A program made the position numbers and the translations under genes. This document shows, piece by piece, positions 43,673 to 53,235 of a stretch of 64,000 nt of DNA. The stretch covers positions 891,556,001 to 891,620,000 of the forward strand of contig CM057456.1 of NCBI GenBank assembly GCA_016271365.2, in the 5' to 3' direction. Numbering within the stretch: the stretch's first letter is position 1; every line of letters starts with the position of its first letter. Source of the DNA: Neoceratodus forsteri (Eukaryota > Chordata > Ceratodontiformes > Ceratodontidae). Under the pieces are notes generated by a model. It searched no databases, was not told the DNA's origin, and was given only the letters and a program-made list of their open reading frames with translations.

Positions 43673-43697
43673 TCTGCTCTAAGAAGTGCAAAATCAT
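43673..43697. repeat. 25-bp target duplication, left copy (minus CR1)
   Basis: TCTGCTCTAAGAAG-T-GCAA-A-ATCAT; the partner at 50872-50896 differs at two positions (G and C). Both encode the same SKKC/GK/NIMH part of the plus CR1. Confidence 0.8.
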
Positions 43698-43884
43698 AGA
43701 AACATAGAGGTTGATGGCAGATAAGTACTGCAAGGCCCATCCAGTCTGCCCATTTCTTTTTCTACCATATAAATGCGCCATCGGCCTTTGCTCTGTCAGT
43801 GGCCTATCTATTCATACTCATCTGTATTGCTCCCTTATGCCTATCCCATGCCTGTTTGAAGCCCTGCACTGTATTCATAGACAC

Positions 43885-45420
43885 TCACTTCCTGATGTAG
43901 GCCATTCCTAGCATCCACCATTCTTTCTGTGAAAAGAATTTCCTCACATTCCCCCTTAATCGGCCTCCCTCTAATTTCATGCTGTGTCCTCTTGTCCTAC
44001 TATTTTTCTTATATTTAAACATGTTAGACTCTTTCACCTTGTTAATGCCCTTAAGGTGTTTGAATGTTTCGATCATATCATCTCTCTCCCCCCTTTGCTC
44101 AAGGGTATGCATATTGAGCTCCATTAATCTGTCCTCGTATGTCTTCTGATGCAGTCCCTGCACCATTTTGGTTGCCCTTCTTAGGACTGCCTCAATTTGG
44201 TTAATGTCCTTGTGAAGGTGTGGCCTCCAGTACTGTACGCAGTACTCCAGATGGGGCCCTAACCAGTGTCTTGTAAAGAAGGATTATTACCTCCCTCTTA
44301 CGACTTGTGATACCCCTACTAATACACCCTAACATCCCCCTAGCCTTACCTACTGCTTTAGAGGTCTGCTTGGATGATTTCAAGTCATCGGTGGTGATGA
44401 TGATGCTCAAGTATCTTTCTTCCTTTGTGACGGCCAGCAACTCCCCTCCCAGCCTATAGGTGGCTTCAGGGTTTCTCTTCCCTATGTGCATGATCTTGCA
44501 CTTCTTTGCATTAAATCCCAGTTGCCACTCTTCCAACCATTTTGCTAGCTTATCCAGCTCTCTTCTCATTCTGCCCACCCCATCTGGATCATCTACTCTG
44601 TCGCAGATCTTGGTGTCATCTGCAAATAGACAAGCCTTACCCTCTAGTCCATCTGCAATGTCTCTAATGAAGATACTGAAGAGGACTGGTACCCCACTTG
44701 TGACTTGCACCTCTTCTGACTGTATACCATTTACCACCACTCTCTGTTTTCTGCCCGTCAACCAGTTTGCCACCCAGTTGACCAACTTCTGACCCACCTC
44801 GAGCCTACCCAGCTTATTTATCAATCTTCTATGTGGAACAGTGTCAAAGCTTTGCTGAAGTCAAGGTAGGCGACATCAACTGCTCCCCCTTGGTCCACCA
44901 CTCTGGTTACCCAGTCAAAGAAGTCTATGAGATTAGTTTGACAGGAACTTCCTTTTGTAAAGCCATGCTGTCTTGGATCCTGTGCCCCTATGGATTCCAG
45001 GTGTTGCATTATCCTTTCCTTAAGGAGTGCCTCCATAATCTTGCCCACTACTGAGGTAAAACTGACTGGTGTGTAGTTCCCTGCCTCCTCCCTGCTACCA
45101 CTCTTGTGGAGCGGGATCACATGAGCCCTTCTCCAGTCTTCTGGGACCTCTCCTGTGCTCAGAGACTCACTAAACAGTTCTGCTAATGGCTCTGCTAGTT
45201 CTACCCTTAGCTCCTTAAGTACCTTGGGATGTATGCCATCAGGTCCCTTTGCCTCGTCCACCCTGAGCTTAGCGAGCTCTCGTAGGACCCTTTCTTTTGT
45301 GAAGGGAGTAGTGCTCACCTCCCTCCCCCGTGTCCATGGTGCTGAGCTGTGGGCCCTGCCCTACCTTCTCTTCAGTAAATACTGAGCAAAAGTATCTATT
45401 TAGGATAGATGCTTTTATAG
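43885..45420 (-). pseudogene. CR1 reverse transcriptase (minus copy)
   Basis: Two long open frames: 44821-45318 (165 codons: KERVLRELAKLRVDEAKGPD, GIHPKVLKEL, SVVGKIMEALLKERIMQHL, QHGFTKGSSCQTNLIDFFDW, DVAYLDFSKALTL) and 44201-44824 (207 codons: INKLGRLEVGQKLVNW, SGVPVLFSIFI with a deletion in the PQGSVLGP block, the catalytic CLFADDTKICDR, SKQTSKAVGKARGMLGC). The C-terminus follows at 43885-44166 with MVQGLHQKTYEDRLMELNMH. The PQG deletion and frame breaks make it inactive. Confidence 0.9.
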
Positions 45421-45607
45421 GGTCCTTCTTCTCAGATGCCCCCTTTTCTCCTTTGAGCTTAGCAATCCCCTTCTGGACTTTCTCCTTTCACTAATGTATC
45501 TATAGAAAGTCTTGTCACCTTCTTTCACTGTTCATGCTAGTGTTTCCTCAGTTTGGGACTTTGTCTGCCTTCCCTGCTTCACTTAGGGAAGTTTGGTATG
45601 CCTCCCA

Positions 45608-46650
45608 CAGAACGCTGCCGACCGCGGCAGGAACGGAGGAAAGCAGCTCCTACCTGGAGCTTCTCTTTTGACCCACCGGCTGCAATTCCAGGCGGGCACC
45701 CCCCCCCCCACAGAACGCTGCCGACCACGACAGGAACGGAGGAAAGCAGCTCCTACCTGGAGCTTCTCTTTTGACCCACCGGCTGCAATTCCAGGTAAAG
45801 GCATTCTGCAATTCGACTCCTGCCTTAGACGGCCGTGGGCCGTTTCGGCCGTGCAACCTTAGGACTCTTGGCTTCTCTGCCCCACAGCCCACTGATTGTT
45901 TCTGCAGACTTCGGCTGTGGGGTGCTACCTGAGAGGGTGGTGTGGGACTTAGGGTCAGTCTGAGCATAGGCAAAGTTACAGTGGGACCTGAATGTTTGTA
46001 CCTGCACACTATGGATTGCAAATGCTAATTACAGTATGGGTTTGCCACGTTAGTGCTTAGAGCAGTATTGGTTTGGACTCCTGATGTAAAACCTAAGCAA
46101 CTAGCACGCCAGTAATGTCTTGTTTTATTCAGTGTATTGCTTGATCTAGGGTTAGCTGTTGGAACCTGTGTCCTGTATATTAGTTAAGCAAAGTGTATGT
46201 AACTGCAACGCTACTCTTTCGTGTGCAACATGCCTATTTCTGTAGCCCTTGCCTAGTGCTGTTTAAAGTTAAGTTTAAAGTAAAAATAAAAAAAGGGGCT
46301 ACTTGTGACTTGAGTTTGTGGTAAAGCTCTCGTATCTGCGCATGCGCAGTGTGTCACCTGAGATAACCACATTCAAATCCTCCCGCTGCATACTAATTCC
46401 CTGCTTCCTACCTTTTTACAGGCGGGCACTCCCCAACAGAACGCTGCCAACCGCGGCAGGAACGGAGGAAAGCAGCTCCTACCTGGAGCTTCTCTTTTGA
46501 CCCACTGGCTGCAATTCTAGGTAAAGACATTCTGCAATTCGACTCCTGCCTTAGACGGCGGGCGTTTGACCCGTGCAACTAAGGACTCTTGGCTTCTCTG
46601 CCCCACAGTCCACTGATTGTTTCTGCAGACTTCGGCTGTGGGGTGCTAGC
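45608..46650 (+). repeat. L2 copy 3 5' monomers with 99-103-bp blocks
   Basis: Blocks begin CAGAACGCTGCCGACC at 45608, 45711 and 46437 and end CTGCAATTC-AG. Block 2 is followed at 45795 by GTAAAGGCATTCTGC and block 3 at 46521 by GTAAAGACATTCTGC. The 627-bp spacer 45795-46421 ends CTTCCTACCTTTTTACAG, and block 3 (46422-46520) is 99 bp. The second spacer copies the first for about 130 bp, to GTGGGGTGCTA near 46650, then gives way to the LINE leader. Sequence is unrelated to the L2 copy 2 array, but the layout (block, donor, spacer, pyrimidine tract plus AG, block) is the same. Confidence 0.85.
46336..46349. promoter_or_regulatory. NRF1-like palindrome in the L2 monomer spacer
   Basis: CTGCGCATGCGCAG is a perfect palindrome matching the vertebrate NRF1 consensus TGCGCATGCGCA. 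It lies 70 bp upstream of the acceptor-like AG in the spacer. It is a plausible promoter element for L2 transcription; only the sequence match is observed. Confidence 0.5.
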
Positions 46651-47877
46651 CCGACGACGCTTTTCGTCATCTGCCCCACCTGCCCCAACCACCCACCCAC
46701 CCAGGGGTGGCCCTCAATTTATTGGCCCACACTGCGTGCGTCACTTCCTGTGTGCCTAATTCTAAGTCCCCACTTTCCCATTTGCAGGTTATACCTGCTG
46801 GCCACCAGAGGGCACTGTGCCCCTGCTTATCTGTCTTGCTCCTACCTAGCTACCCCAATGCTATCCCTGTGTCTGTCTCCCTACCTCGCCTCCTGCATCT
46901 CCCACTGCTGTCCACCCACTCCGCTGCCACCAAAGCTCCCCATCTTACTCCCTACACTTCTCGCCCCACTCCTATCATGCCTGTCATCCTCCTTCCTGCT
47001 TGTCTCTCTCTCTCCTTCCCCTCCTACTTATGTCCTTGCCTTCCCTAGGGTCACTGTATGCCCGCAGACTAGCTATTCTTGCGCCCCCAGTTGCCTCTCT
47101 CTGCCCCCTTTTCTGCTCCTGCCCCCTCCTCCACATCCAATTTGCTCCTCTACACCACCCTCCATCTGGGCACCCTCTCCCACCCCCTTGCTCCTTCGCA
47201 TCTTATCAGCGCCAGTATTCCCAGTCCAGCGTCTCACCTACCCCTGTGCTACTAAACCCTCCTATCCCAATCAAGTGAACTCTCCTTCTGCCACCCGCTC
47301 AAGGGCGGCTCTCCCTCCTTGCTCCTGTCTGGTAACACATCCCAATCCTGGGCCTGGCAACAATGGTTCCCCATTGAAATCCTCTGGACTACGTATTGCG
47401 TCTATGAACATATGTAGCCTCCTTAAAAAACTGGACTCACTACATTGCTGGGTGGTGGTTCATAAACCAGATGTGATTGCCATGGTCGAAACCTGGCTGT
47501 CTGACTCCACCCCTGACTCCCTGGTCTCACTCCCTGGCTACTCCCTCCACCGGCTGGACCGAGTCGGTAGGAGAGGTGGAGGATGTGCCATTTACGTCAA
47601 AGACCCTCTTATTGGACTAGTCCTCCTTCCCCCTGACCTTGACCACAAGGCCCAGGCCCTAACACTAAAACTATCTCCCAACCCCTCTAGGGGTCCCATC
47701 TTCCTGATTACGGCATACATGCCTCCTAAAAATCAAGCACAGGCACTAGGCCCGTTAATTGACTATCTTACCTCCTTATCCAACTCCTCCGACCAAATCC
47801 TGGTGGGGGACTTGAACATCAATTGGCTTAGTCCCATCCTCTTCCTCCCGTGGAGGCTTTTGCTGCTATTGATCTAA
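46651..47877 (+). pseudogene. L2 copy 3 ORF2, N-terminal and endonuclease part
   Basis: A continuous plus frame passes through a Pro/Leu/Ser/Cys-rich leader, a degenerate 2A-like THPNPGPGNN at 47335-47365, then the endonuclease: LRIASMNICSLLKKLDSL, PDVIAMVETWLSD with the catalytic Glu, RRGGGCAIYVKD and GDLNINWLS. A frameshift near 47830 removes the SDH part. The actual start codon is uncertain; a Met at 46573 lies in the monomer, so initiation may be further downstream. Confidence 0.8.
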
Positions 47878-48931
47878 CCCAACCAGTCTCCAGCCTACTA
47901 GAATAAATCCCAGAAGGACTCTATCTGCCTCCTGGATGTGGTCCTCACTAACCGCCTTGCCACATCCACAATATCCAGATTCTCCTGACTGTCTTAGTGA
48001 CCACTCCCTGTTCTCTAACTGGTCAACCTCTCTGCCCAAGCCCACTGTACAAACTACCCATCGGCGGCGGCTTAGACCTGCGTGGGTTGAAGACCTAAGC
48101 CACTCTAGCCCACACAGACTGGTCCCTGTTACAAAACACCCCAGACACTGACAAGGCCCTGGCCTTCTTTATCCGCACCTTTAACTCTGCTTGCGACATC
48201 TTTGCACCCATAACTGCTCGTAGGTCCAAAATAAGGCATGCCCCCTGGGTCACCCCTGCCTTGCGCCTACTTTTTAAGCAGCGGGATAACCTATGGCACC
48301 TTGCTGTTGAAACTGGCCACCCAGCGGACAGACAGGCCTATGCTGCTGCCCGGAACAAGTGCACTTGGGCTACCCGCAAAACAAAGGCTGAGTATTATCA
48401 AGCTTCCCTCACCTCCTCATGGGGGAACCCCAGGTCCTTCTGGGACATCATCAAGCAGCTGAATGGTGGCACACGCTCCCCTCCACCTTTGCTTATTAAC
48501 ATTAATGGTACAGTCTCCTCAGACCCTGTCCTTATTGCCACTCACCTCAATAATTCCTTCACTGACCTTAGCTCTGTGCTCCCAGATAATTTCTTCAATC
48601 CCCCTCCCACCAGGACTGTCCCTACCATCTCACGTCCCCTGTTCCACCTGCATTGGGTCACTGCCCAGGAAGTCAGGCCTTTTACTTAAAGCCTTAAGAG
48701 CAACACTATTGGTAATGACTCCTTGATCCCTGTCTTCTACGTCAGGTCCTGGACCAGGTCATCTCACCTATCACCTGCCTCTTTAACAAGTCCCTCTGCC
48801 TAGGGCAATTCCCCTCTGTCTGGAGGGTCGCTACTGTTACCCCTATCCACAAGGGTGGTGATAGGACGCATCCGGGCAACTACCAGCCTATTTCAATCCT
48901 CTCTCCTCTCTCTAAGGCCTTAGAGAAAATC
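47878..48931 (+). pseudogene. L2 copy 3 ORF2, inter-domain region
   Basis: Frame-broken link between endonuclease and RT. The best piece is 48261-48689 (RDNLWHLAVETGHPADRQAY, KTKAEYYQASLTSSWGN, NGTVSSDPVLIATHLNNSFT, LPDNFF), then NYQPISILSPLSKALEKIVA reaching the RT start. Confidence 0.8.
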
Positions 48932-50197
48932 GTGGCCACCCAAGTCTCTGATTACCTCTCAAAATATGGTGTCCTTTGCTCTGAGCAACATGGCTTCAGA
49001 GCTGCCATGCACCAATACTGCACTCTGGGATTCAGTAACTTTCTGCACACCTCTCTGGACTCTGGCTCCTTGGCTGGTGCTGTGTTCATTGACTTATCAA
49101 AAGCCTTTGACACTGTCTCACATCCCCTCTTGTTAGCTACCCTTGGGCATCTAGGCTTTGCCATTGGACCAGTCTCCTGGTGCTCCAGCTACTTGTCAGC
49201 CCGCTTGCAATGTATGAAAGTTAGTGGAACACTTTCCAGCACCTGCCCTATCCGCTCTGGAGTCCCTCAGGGCTCTATTCTCGGACCCTTGCTCTTCTCC
49301 TTCTTCCTCAACTTCCTGCCCAGTGAATGTACTGGAAAAATCCTATTCTACGCTGATGACGCGGTACTCTTTGCCTCCGATAGTAACCCCATCTCACTCC
49401 AGAACTCTCTTCAGCAAGCCTACAATGCCGCAGAAACCTGGTTCACTAAGCGCCGACTCGTCATCAACCTTAAGAAAACCAAAGCCATGCTCTTTGCCCA
49501 CCCCCAAAATAAGTCCTGCAACTTTACTCTCTCTCTCCACTCCACCTTCAATCTCCCTATTGAACTTGTTCACTCCTATAAATACCTAGCTATAACCTTT
49601 GACCCAGCCCTCTCTTTTCATGACCACATCTCTGCCCTGACCTCTGCCTCCAATACACGGCTGGGTATCCTTTACTGTCATAAAAACTGCCTCCCCACTC
49701 ATGCCCTCCGCCTGGCAGTCACCTCCTCTGTTATATCCCTAATCGACTATGGCCTTCCTGTCTATGGTGCGGCGGACCAGACGGCCCTGCGCAAGGTACG
49801 CCTTACTCTTAACAAAGCCTGTAGACTTATAACCGGTGCTCACAGACTTACCCATACCTGCCTTCTTTATTCCATGGCCAATCTACTCAACCTGGATGAG
49901 TGCCTCATGTACCAAACCTGCCAACTTACCTATAAAACTCTCCATGGCCAATCCCTCCCGGGCCTGTCTAACTCAATCCACCAGCCTAACCCCACAGTGC
50001 ACACCCGCAGCTCCTGCAAAACTGCACTGGTTATACCGAGGATGAGAACCTCACAAGGTCAAAGGGCTTACCCCTACAGAGCCCCCTCCTGGTATAACAC
50101 CCTCCCTGCTGGAATCTCTGAAGCTCCCTCGTTATCGTGCTTTAAATACAGCCTCAGAAATCACCTGCTCACCTCACGCAGCTGTTGCTGCCCTTAA
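48932..50197 (+). CDS. L2 copy 3 reverse transcriptase, intact 421-codon frame
   Basis: A 421-codon open frame covering most of RT and the C-terminal region: SEQHGFRAA, motif A GAVFIDLSKAFDTVSHPLL with its Asp, [17 protein letters not shown], the catalytic ILFYADDAVLFASD with both Asp, KTKAMLFAHPQNKS, YKYLAITFDPALSFHDH, ISLIDYGLPVYGA, LNKACRLITGAHRLTHTC and the terminal YRAPSWYNTLPAGIS. All key RT residues remain. The full ORF2 is broken upstream, so the copy is not autonomous, but this domain is the best-kept coding sequence among the L2 copies. The frame opens within RT, so the first Met is not the native start. Confidence 0.9.
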   Translation: MATQVSDYLSKYGVLCSEQHGFRAAMHQYCTLGFSNFLHTSLDSGSLAGAVFIDLSKAFDTVSHPLLLATLGHLGFAIGPVSWCSSYLSARLQCMKVSGTLSSTCPIRSGVPQGSILGPLLFSFFLNFLPSECTGKILFYADDAVLFASDSNPISLQNSLQQAYNAAETWFTKRRLVINLKKTKAMLFAHPQNKSCNFTLSLHSTFNLPIELVHSYKYLAITFDPALSFHDHISALTSASNTRLGILYCHKNCLPTHALRLAVTSSVISLIDYGLPVYGAADQTALRKVRLTLNKACRLITGAHRLTHTCLLYSMANLLNLDECLMYQTCQLTYKTLHGQSLPGLSNSIHQPNPTVHTRSSCKTALVIPRMRTSQGQRAYPYRAPSWYNTLPAGISEAPSLSCFKYSLRNHLLTSRSCCCP

Positions 50198-50480
50198 TCT
50201 TCTCCTCCCCCTGACAATGCTCACTGAGCAGCTCTCTTCCTCCCTACTAGGCCACCCTCACTTATCTACTCTCCTCTCTCTGGTGTCCTCCTCTCATCCT
50301 CTGCTATCCGTCTTCTTAATCGATCTTCCTTTATCCACCGTCTTTTATGCCTAACTCACCTGTATGCATTATTTATGTTTTAGAAATGCGTGTAACTTTG
50401 ACTGACACCTATTGTGAACCTGTATTGCTGATTATCTGTTGTCTATTGTACTGCTGTTTTTGTCCTCTATGTGACGAGGT

Positions 50481-50548
50481 ACCTTTGTAAATGAGCCCCT
50501 GGCTCAAAGGTTGTTAAACTGATGTTAAAATAAATAAATAAATAAATC
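50481..50548 (+). other. L2 copy 3 3' stem-loop and tail
   Basis: CCTTTGTAAATGAGCCCCTG then GCTCAAAGG: stem TGAGC/GCTCA with outer CCTTT/AAGG, followed by five AAAT-type repeats. Very close to L2 copy 1. Confidence 0.75.
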
Positions 50549-50871
50549 TTCATCCCGCTGTGTTCCCTTATATTTCCTGAAGGCCAGCCTTTTGGCTCTG
50601 ACCTTTTCTGCTACTGTATTTGAGAACCAAAGTGGTTTCCTTCTTCTTTTGCACTTCCTTTTCTGTCTAACACAGTGGGATGTTGCTTCAAGTATTGCAT
50701 CCTTAATGTTTGCCCACTTTGCCTGTACCCTCTCACCTGTGTTTCTTTTTGCCAGGGCTAGCTTAACTCTGTTGGCCATCTTATCAAAGTCAGCTCCTCT
50801 GAAGTCCCATATTTGTGTCTTGGAATGGGATGATTTAGAAGTAGTGGCCAAATTGAACCATACCATGTGAT
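50549..50871 (-). pseudogene. CR1 region before RT (minus copy, 5' part)
   Basis: Minus-strand frame TQIWDFRGADFDKMANRVKL, RVQAKWANIKDAILEA, RKPLWFSNTVAEKVRAKRLA and FRKYKGTQRDEDL: the segment between endonuclease and RT of CR1 ORF2. It joins the sequence at 45600 once L2 copy 3 is removed. Confidence 0.85.
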
Positions 50872-50896
50872 TCTGCTCTAAGAAGGGCAACATCAT
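50872..50896. repeat. 25-bp target duplication, right copy (minus CR1)
   Basis: TCTGCTCTAAGAAG-G-GCAA-C-ATCAT, pairing with 43673-43697. Confidence 0.8.
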
Positions 50897-51241
50897 GCAC
50901 TTGGGGCACAGAAACCCAGGGCGGAATACAAGATGGGGGGACAAGGTAGTGGTACTGATGACCACCAAGAACGAGAGAGACCTGGGGTACACATACAGTA
51001 TATGACAAACTAAAGGTGGCCCAACAGTGTGACAAGGCAGTGGGGAGAGCTAGTGGGATGCTAGAGTGCATATGGAGGGGTATCAACAGCAGAAAGAGGG
51101 AGGTGGTCATACCAGAGTATAAATCATTGGTGAGACCTCACCTAGAATATTGTGTCCAGTTCTGGAGACCACATCTGAAGAAAGACATACAGTAGAGGCA
51201 GTCAAGAGGAGGGGAACTAAAATGATGCAGGGCCTGCATCA

Positions 51242-51740
51242 AAAGCCCTATCACGGCCTGCCGGCACAGTGGAAAGATTTACCGCTGCTACGCCAGCAAC
51301 TCGGGTTTGGGAATGGACTTGGGCATCAGAGAGCTGGCCAGGAAGAAAAGGCTGGAGTGTCCACTGACAACCTGTCTTCTCTTGGGGGGAGGGTGGGGTA
51401 AAGGACCGGTGCCTACTGACCCCAGGTGGAGGCCGGGGGTACAGCAGCACACCTGGTGCCACTAGCATTGGCCTTGCATCATAGACGTCATGCACCTGTG
51501 GGAGAAAAAAGAAAGCATTAATGCTGGTCCATGGTGGCACCCCACCAGATTCTCGCGGCAGTGCGAGCCCTCCTCAGCAGCACCCAGGACCAGAAAGAAG
51601 GCTCATTCCTGTGAAGGTAGGGGACCTGCCCGATGAAGGGATACATCGGGGTACTCTGGGTCTGACTGTGATATGTGGTGGTTGGGGGACTACCAGGGCG
51701 GGAATCTGGTCCATGACGGTGCCCGAAGGAGAGAACGACC
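51242..51740. other. 0.5-kb unassigned block inside the plus CR1
   Basis: Separates PY of HQKPY from ERIMYTLE in the CR1 ORF. It is GC-rich, with no terminal inverted repeats, target duplication or coding motif found by eye. Could be an insertion or a rearranged fragment. Confidence 0.45.
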
Positions 51741-52130
51741 AGCGTGGGTGAGAGGATTATGTACACCCTGGAGAAAGGGGGGGTATAACAGATACTTTCA
51801 AATGCCTCATGGATATAAATAGGGTACACGAGGGAAGCATTTTTCATAAAAGGGGTCTTGCTCCGATGCTGGGGGTAGATACAGAAATGTGAAGAAGTAC
51901 TTCTTCACAGAAAGAGTGGTGAATACCTGGAAAAGTCTCCCAGTGGAGGCGGCCGGGGCAAAAACTGTAACAGGATTAAAGAATTCATGGGACAGGCAGA
52001 AGAGAACCTTACTGGTTAGGAAAGGGAGGGTAAAGGCGGAGATCAAGTAGTGTCTGCAATATCATATTAGGTACGGAAAATGGGCAGACTAGTTGGGCCA
52101 AGCAGTTCTTATGTACTAAGCTGACTGGTG

Positions 52131-53100
52131 CACATATCTCTCTCCCCCTCCCCCATTTTTTTTCCCCATCCCTCAGGCTGGCACATGTGTGATGGTGCGA
52201 GTATGTGATGTATGCACTCGGCCCCTGAACCCAGTCAAAAGGCAGTTATTGCTGCATCATCCAGCCTCCCCTAGACTGCGATCAAGCAGCGGCTTGCTCT
52301 GTCCCTTCTCCTCAAAGGAGAGCCATTGCTGGCCTGGTGGAGCTGAGGGTTGAGGCGCTGAACGTCACACCGGTGACTCAGATTCAGGAATGAGCTTGGG
52401 TCACTGAGGGTCGGCAGGGGCAAGAGAGGATCAAGCATCCAGAGGACTGCTCACCTCTCTCAGGAGAAAGAGGACATGTCATCCAGCACATTGACTGCCC
52501 TTTGGCAATGGCTGGAGGGCAGTATGGGTCAGGAGGCACACACCTATGTCATGACATCTGGGGGAAGGAGTACGGGAGAAAACAGGAAAAATGGAGCCCT
52601 GGCAGGCTCAGTGATGGCTCCCAGTCTCCGTGGCGGTTGGCCCCATGATCTGGATTGGGTCTCTAGTGGGGAGGGAGTACCAGTCCCCTCTCTCCTGGCT
52701 CCGTGGTGGGGGTAGTCTGTGGGGGACTGGCCAGGGCCGGTGATACACGGACATTGGGAGCTGGAGGGGTGAATCTCCTCATGAGGGGAGGCTGCAGCTC
52801 CAGCCAGGAGCCCCCCAGAGGGATAAAAAAATCTGAATGAAAAAGGGGAGCAGTCAGTGGATGCTCAGTCCTCCTTCATGCAGTCCGCTTATCGGCACCC
52901 AGGTCTATCCCTGAACCTGGTTTACCAGCATAGTGACAGGTGAGGAGCTCAGGCCCCCAAAACTCCACGCCACATGGCCAGCACTGCATTTCTTATTTTA
53001 TGGAAAAATACAAAAAATTTGATAGAAGGATGGTGGGGAATCAGGAATCATGGTTGCAACTGGAAAGGGATGTGCTGCTGGTAAAGCAAGCTGAGGTGCT
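52131..53100. other. Unassigned hAT interior, right
   Basis: About 1 kb, GC-rich in its centre with short open frames and no recognised motif. It may be residual hAT internal sequence. Confidence 0.4.
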
Positions 53101-53226
53101 TTACCACTGTATATTGCGGTATATCGTGCTGCACGATAACCGCAATAATGTTTTTTTACAACGATAATTTATCGTCAGTGGCAATTATCGCGATATATAT
53201 CATATTGTGTTATCGTGGCATCCCTA

Positions 53227-53235
53227 ATGATGATT
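53227..53235. repeat. Target duplication, right copy (hAT)
   Basis: ATGATGATT, identical to 42284-42292. Confidence 0.85.

Larger units (their letters stand above)
45600..50548 (+). mobile_element. L2 LINE copy 3 with two 5' monomers
   Basis: About 4.95 kb: tandem 5' monomers (45608-46650), leader, ORF2 (to 50197), 3' UTR with stem-loop (50481-50510) and tail AAATAAATAAATAAATAAAT ending 50548. It lies inside the minus CR1; CR1 protein sequence resumes on both sides. No clear target duplication was seen. It is the youngest insertion of the nest, with the longest intact RT of the L2 copies. Confidence 0.85.
43698..50871 (-). mobile_element. CR1 LINE, minus strand, with L2 copy 3 inserted
   Basis: Element sequence is 43698-45600 plus 50549-50871, about 2.2 kb, 5'-truncated upstream of RT. 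The 3' end at 43698 has the complement of AGAAACATAGAGGTTGATGG. It belongs to the subfamily of 24043-26215. It is flanked by a 25-bp duplication with two differences. Confidence 0.85.
43262..52130 (+). mobile_element. Old CR1, plus strand, split into three parts
   Basis: Parts: 43262-43697 (VDVAYLDFSKA-like DVACLDFSKASNTIPHRRL, then LFADNTKI), 50872-51241 (FCSKKGNIMHLGHRNPG to RGTKMMQGLHQKPY) and 51741-52130 (ERIMYTLE, DTFKCLMDINRVHEGSIF, then the CR1 3' end GGGCAGACTAGTTGGGCCAA). The first gap is the minus CR1, the second a 0.5-kb unassigned block. Highly frame-broken, so older than its inserts. Confidence 0.8.
42293..53226. mobile_element. hAT-like transposon block, 10.9 kb with nested LINEs
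   Basis: Termini CGGGGTGTCACGATAA (left) and, inverted, TAGGGATGCCACGATAA (right), flanked by ATGATGATT on both sides. Both ends have subterminal palindromic GCGATA/TATCGC-type motifs (42330-42370 and 53110-53215), as in many vertebrate hAT elements. Excising it rejoins DIRS-X RNase H with its linker (the joint reads ENHH then LPLFCCRPPA in the proper frame). No transposase is seen; the interior is a CR1 3' end, a plus CR1, a nested minus CR1, L2 copy 3 and unassigned sequence. Non-autonomous hAT that later collected LINEs. Confidence 0.8.

Noticed and set aside
45553..46021. Several open frames on both strands across the L2-3 monomers
   Set aside because: Repeat-driven shadows without domains; the monomer is better explained as 5' regulatory repeat.
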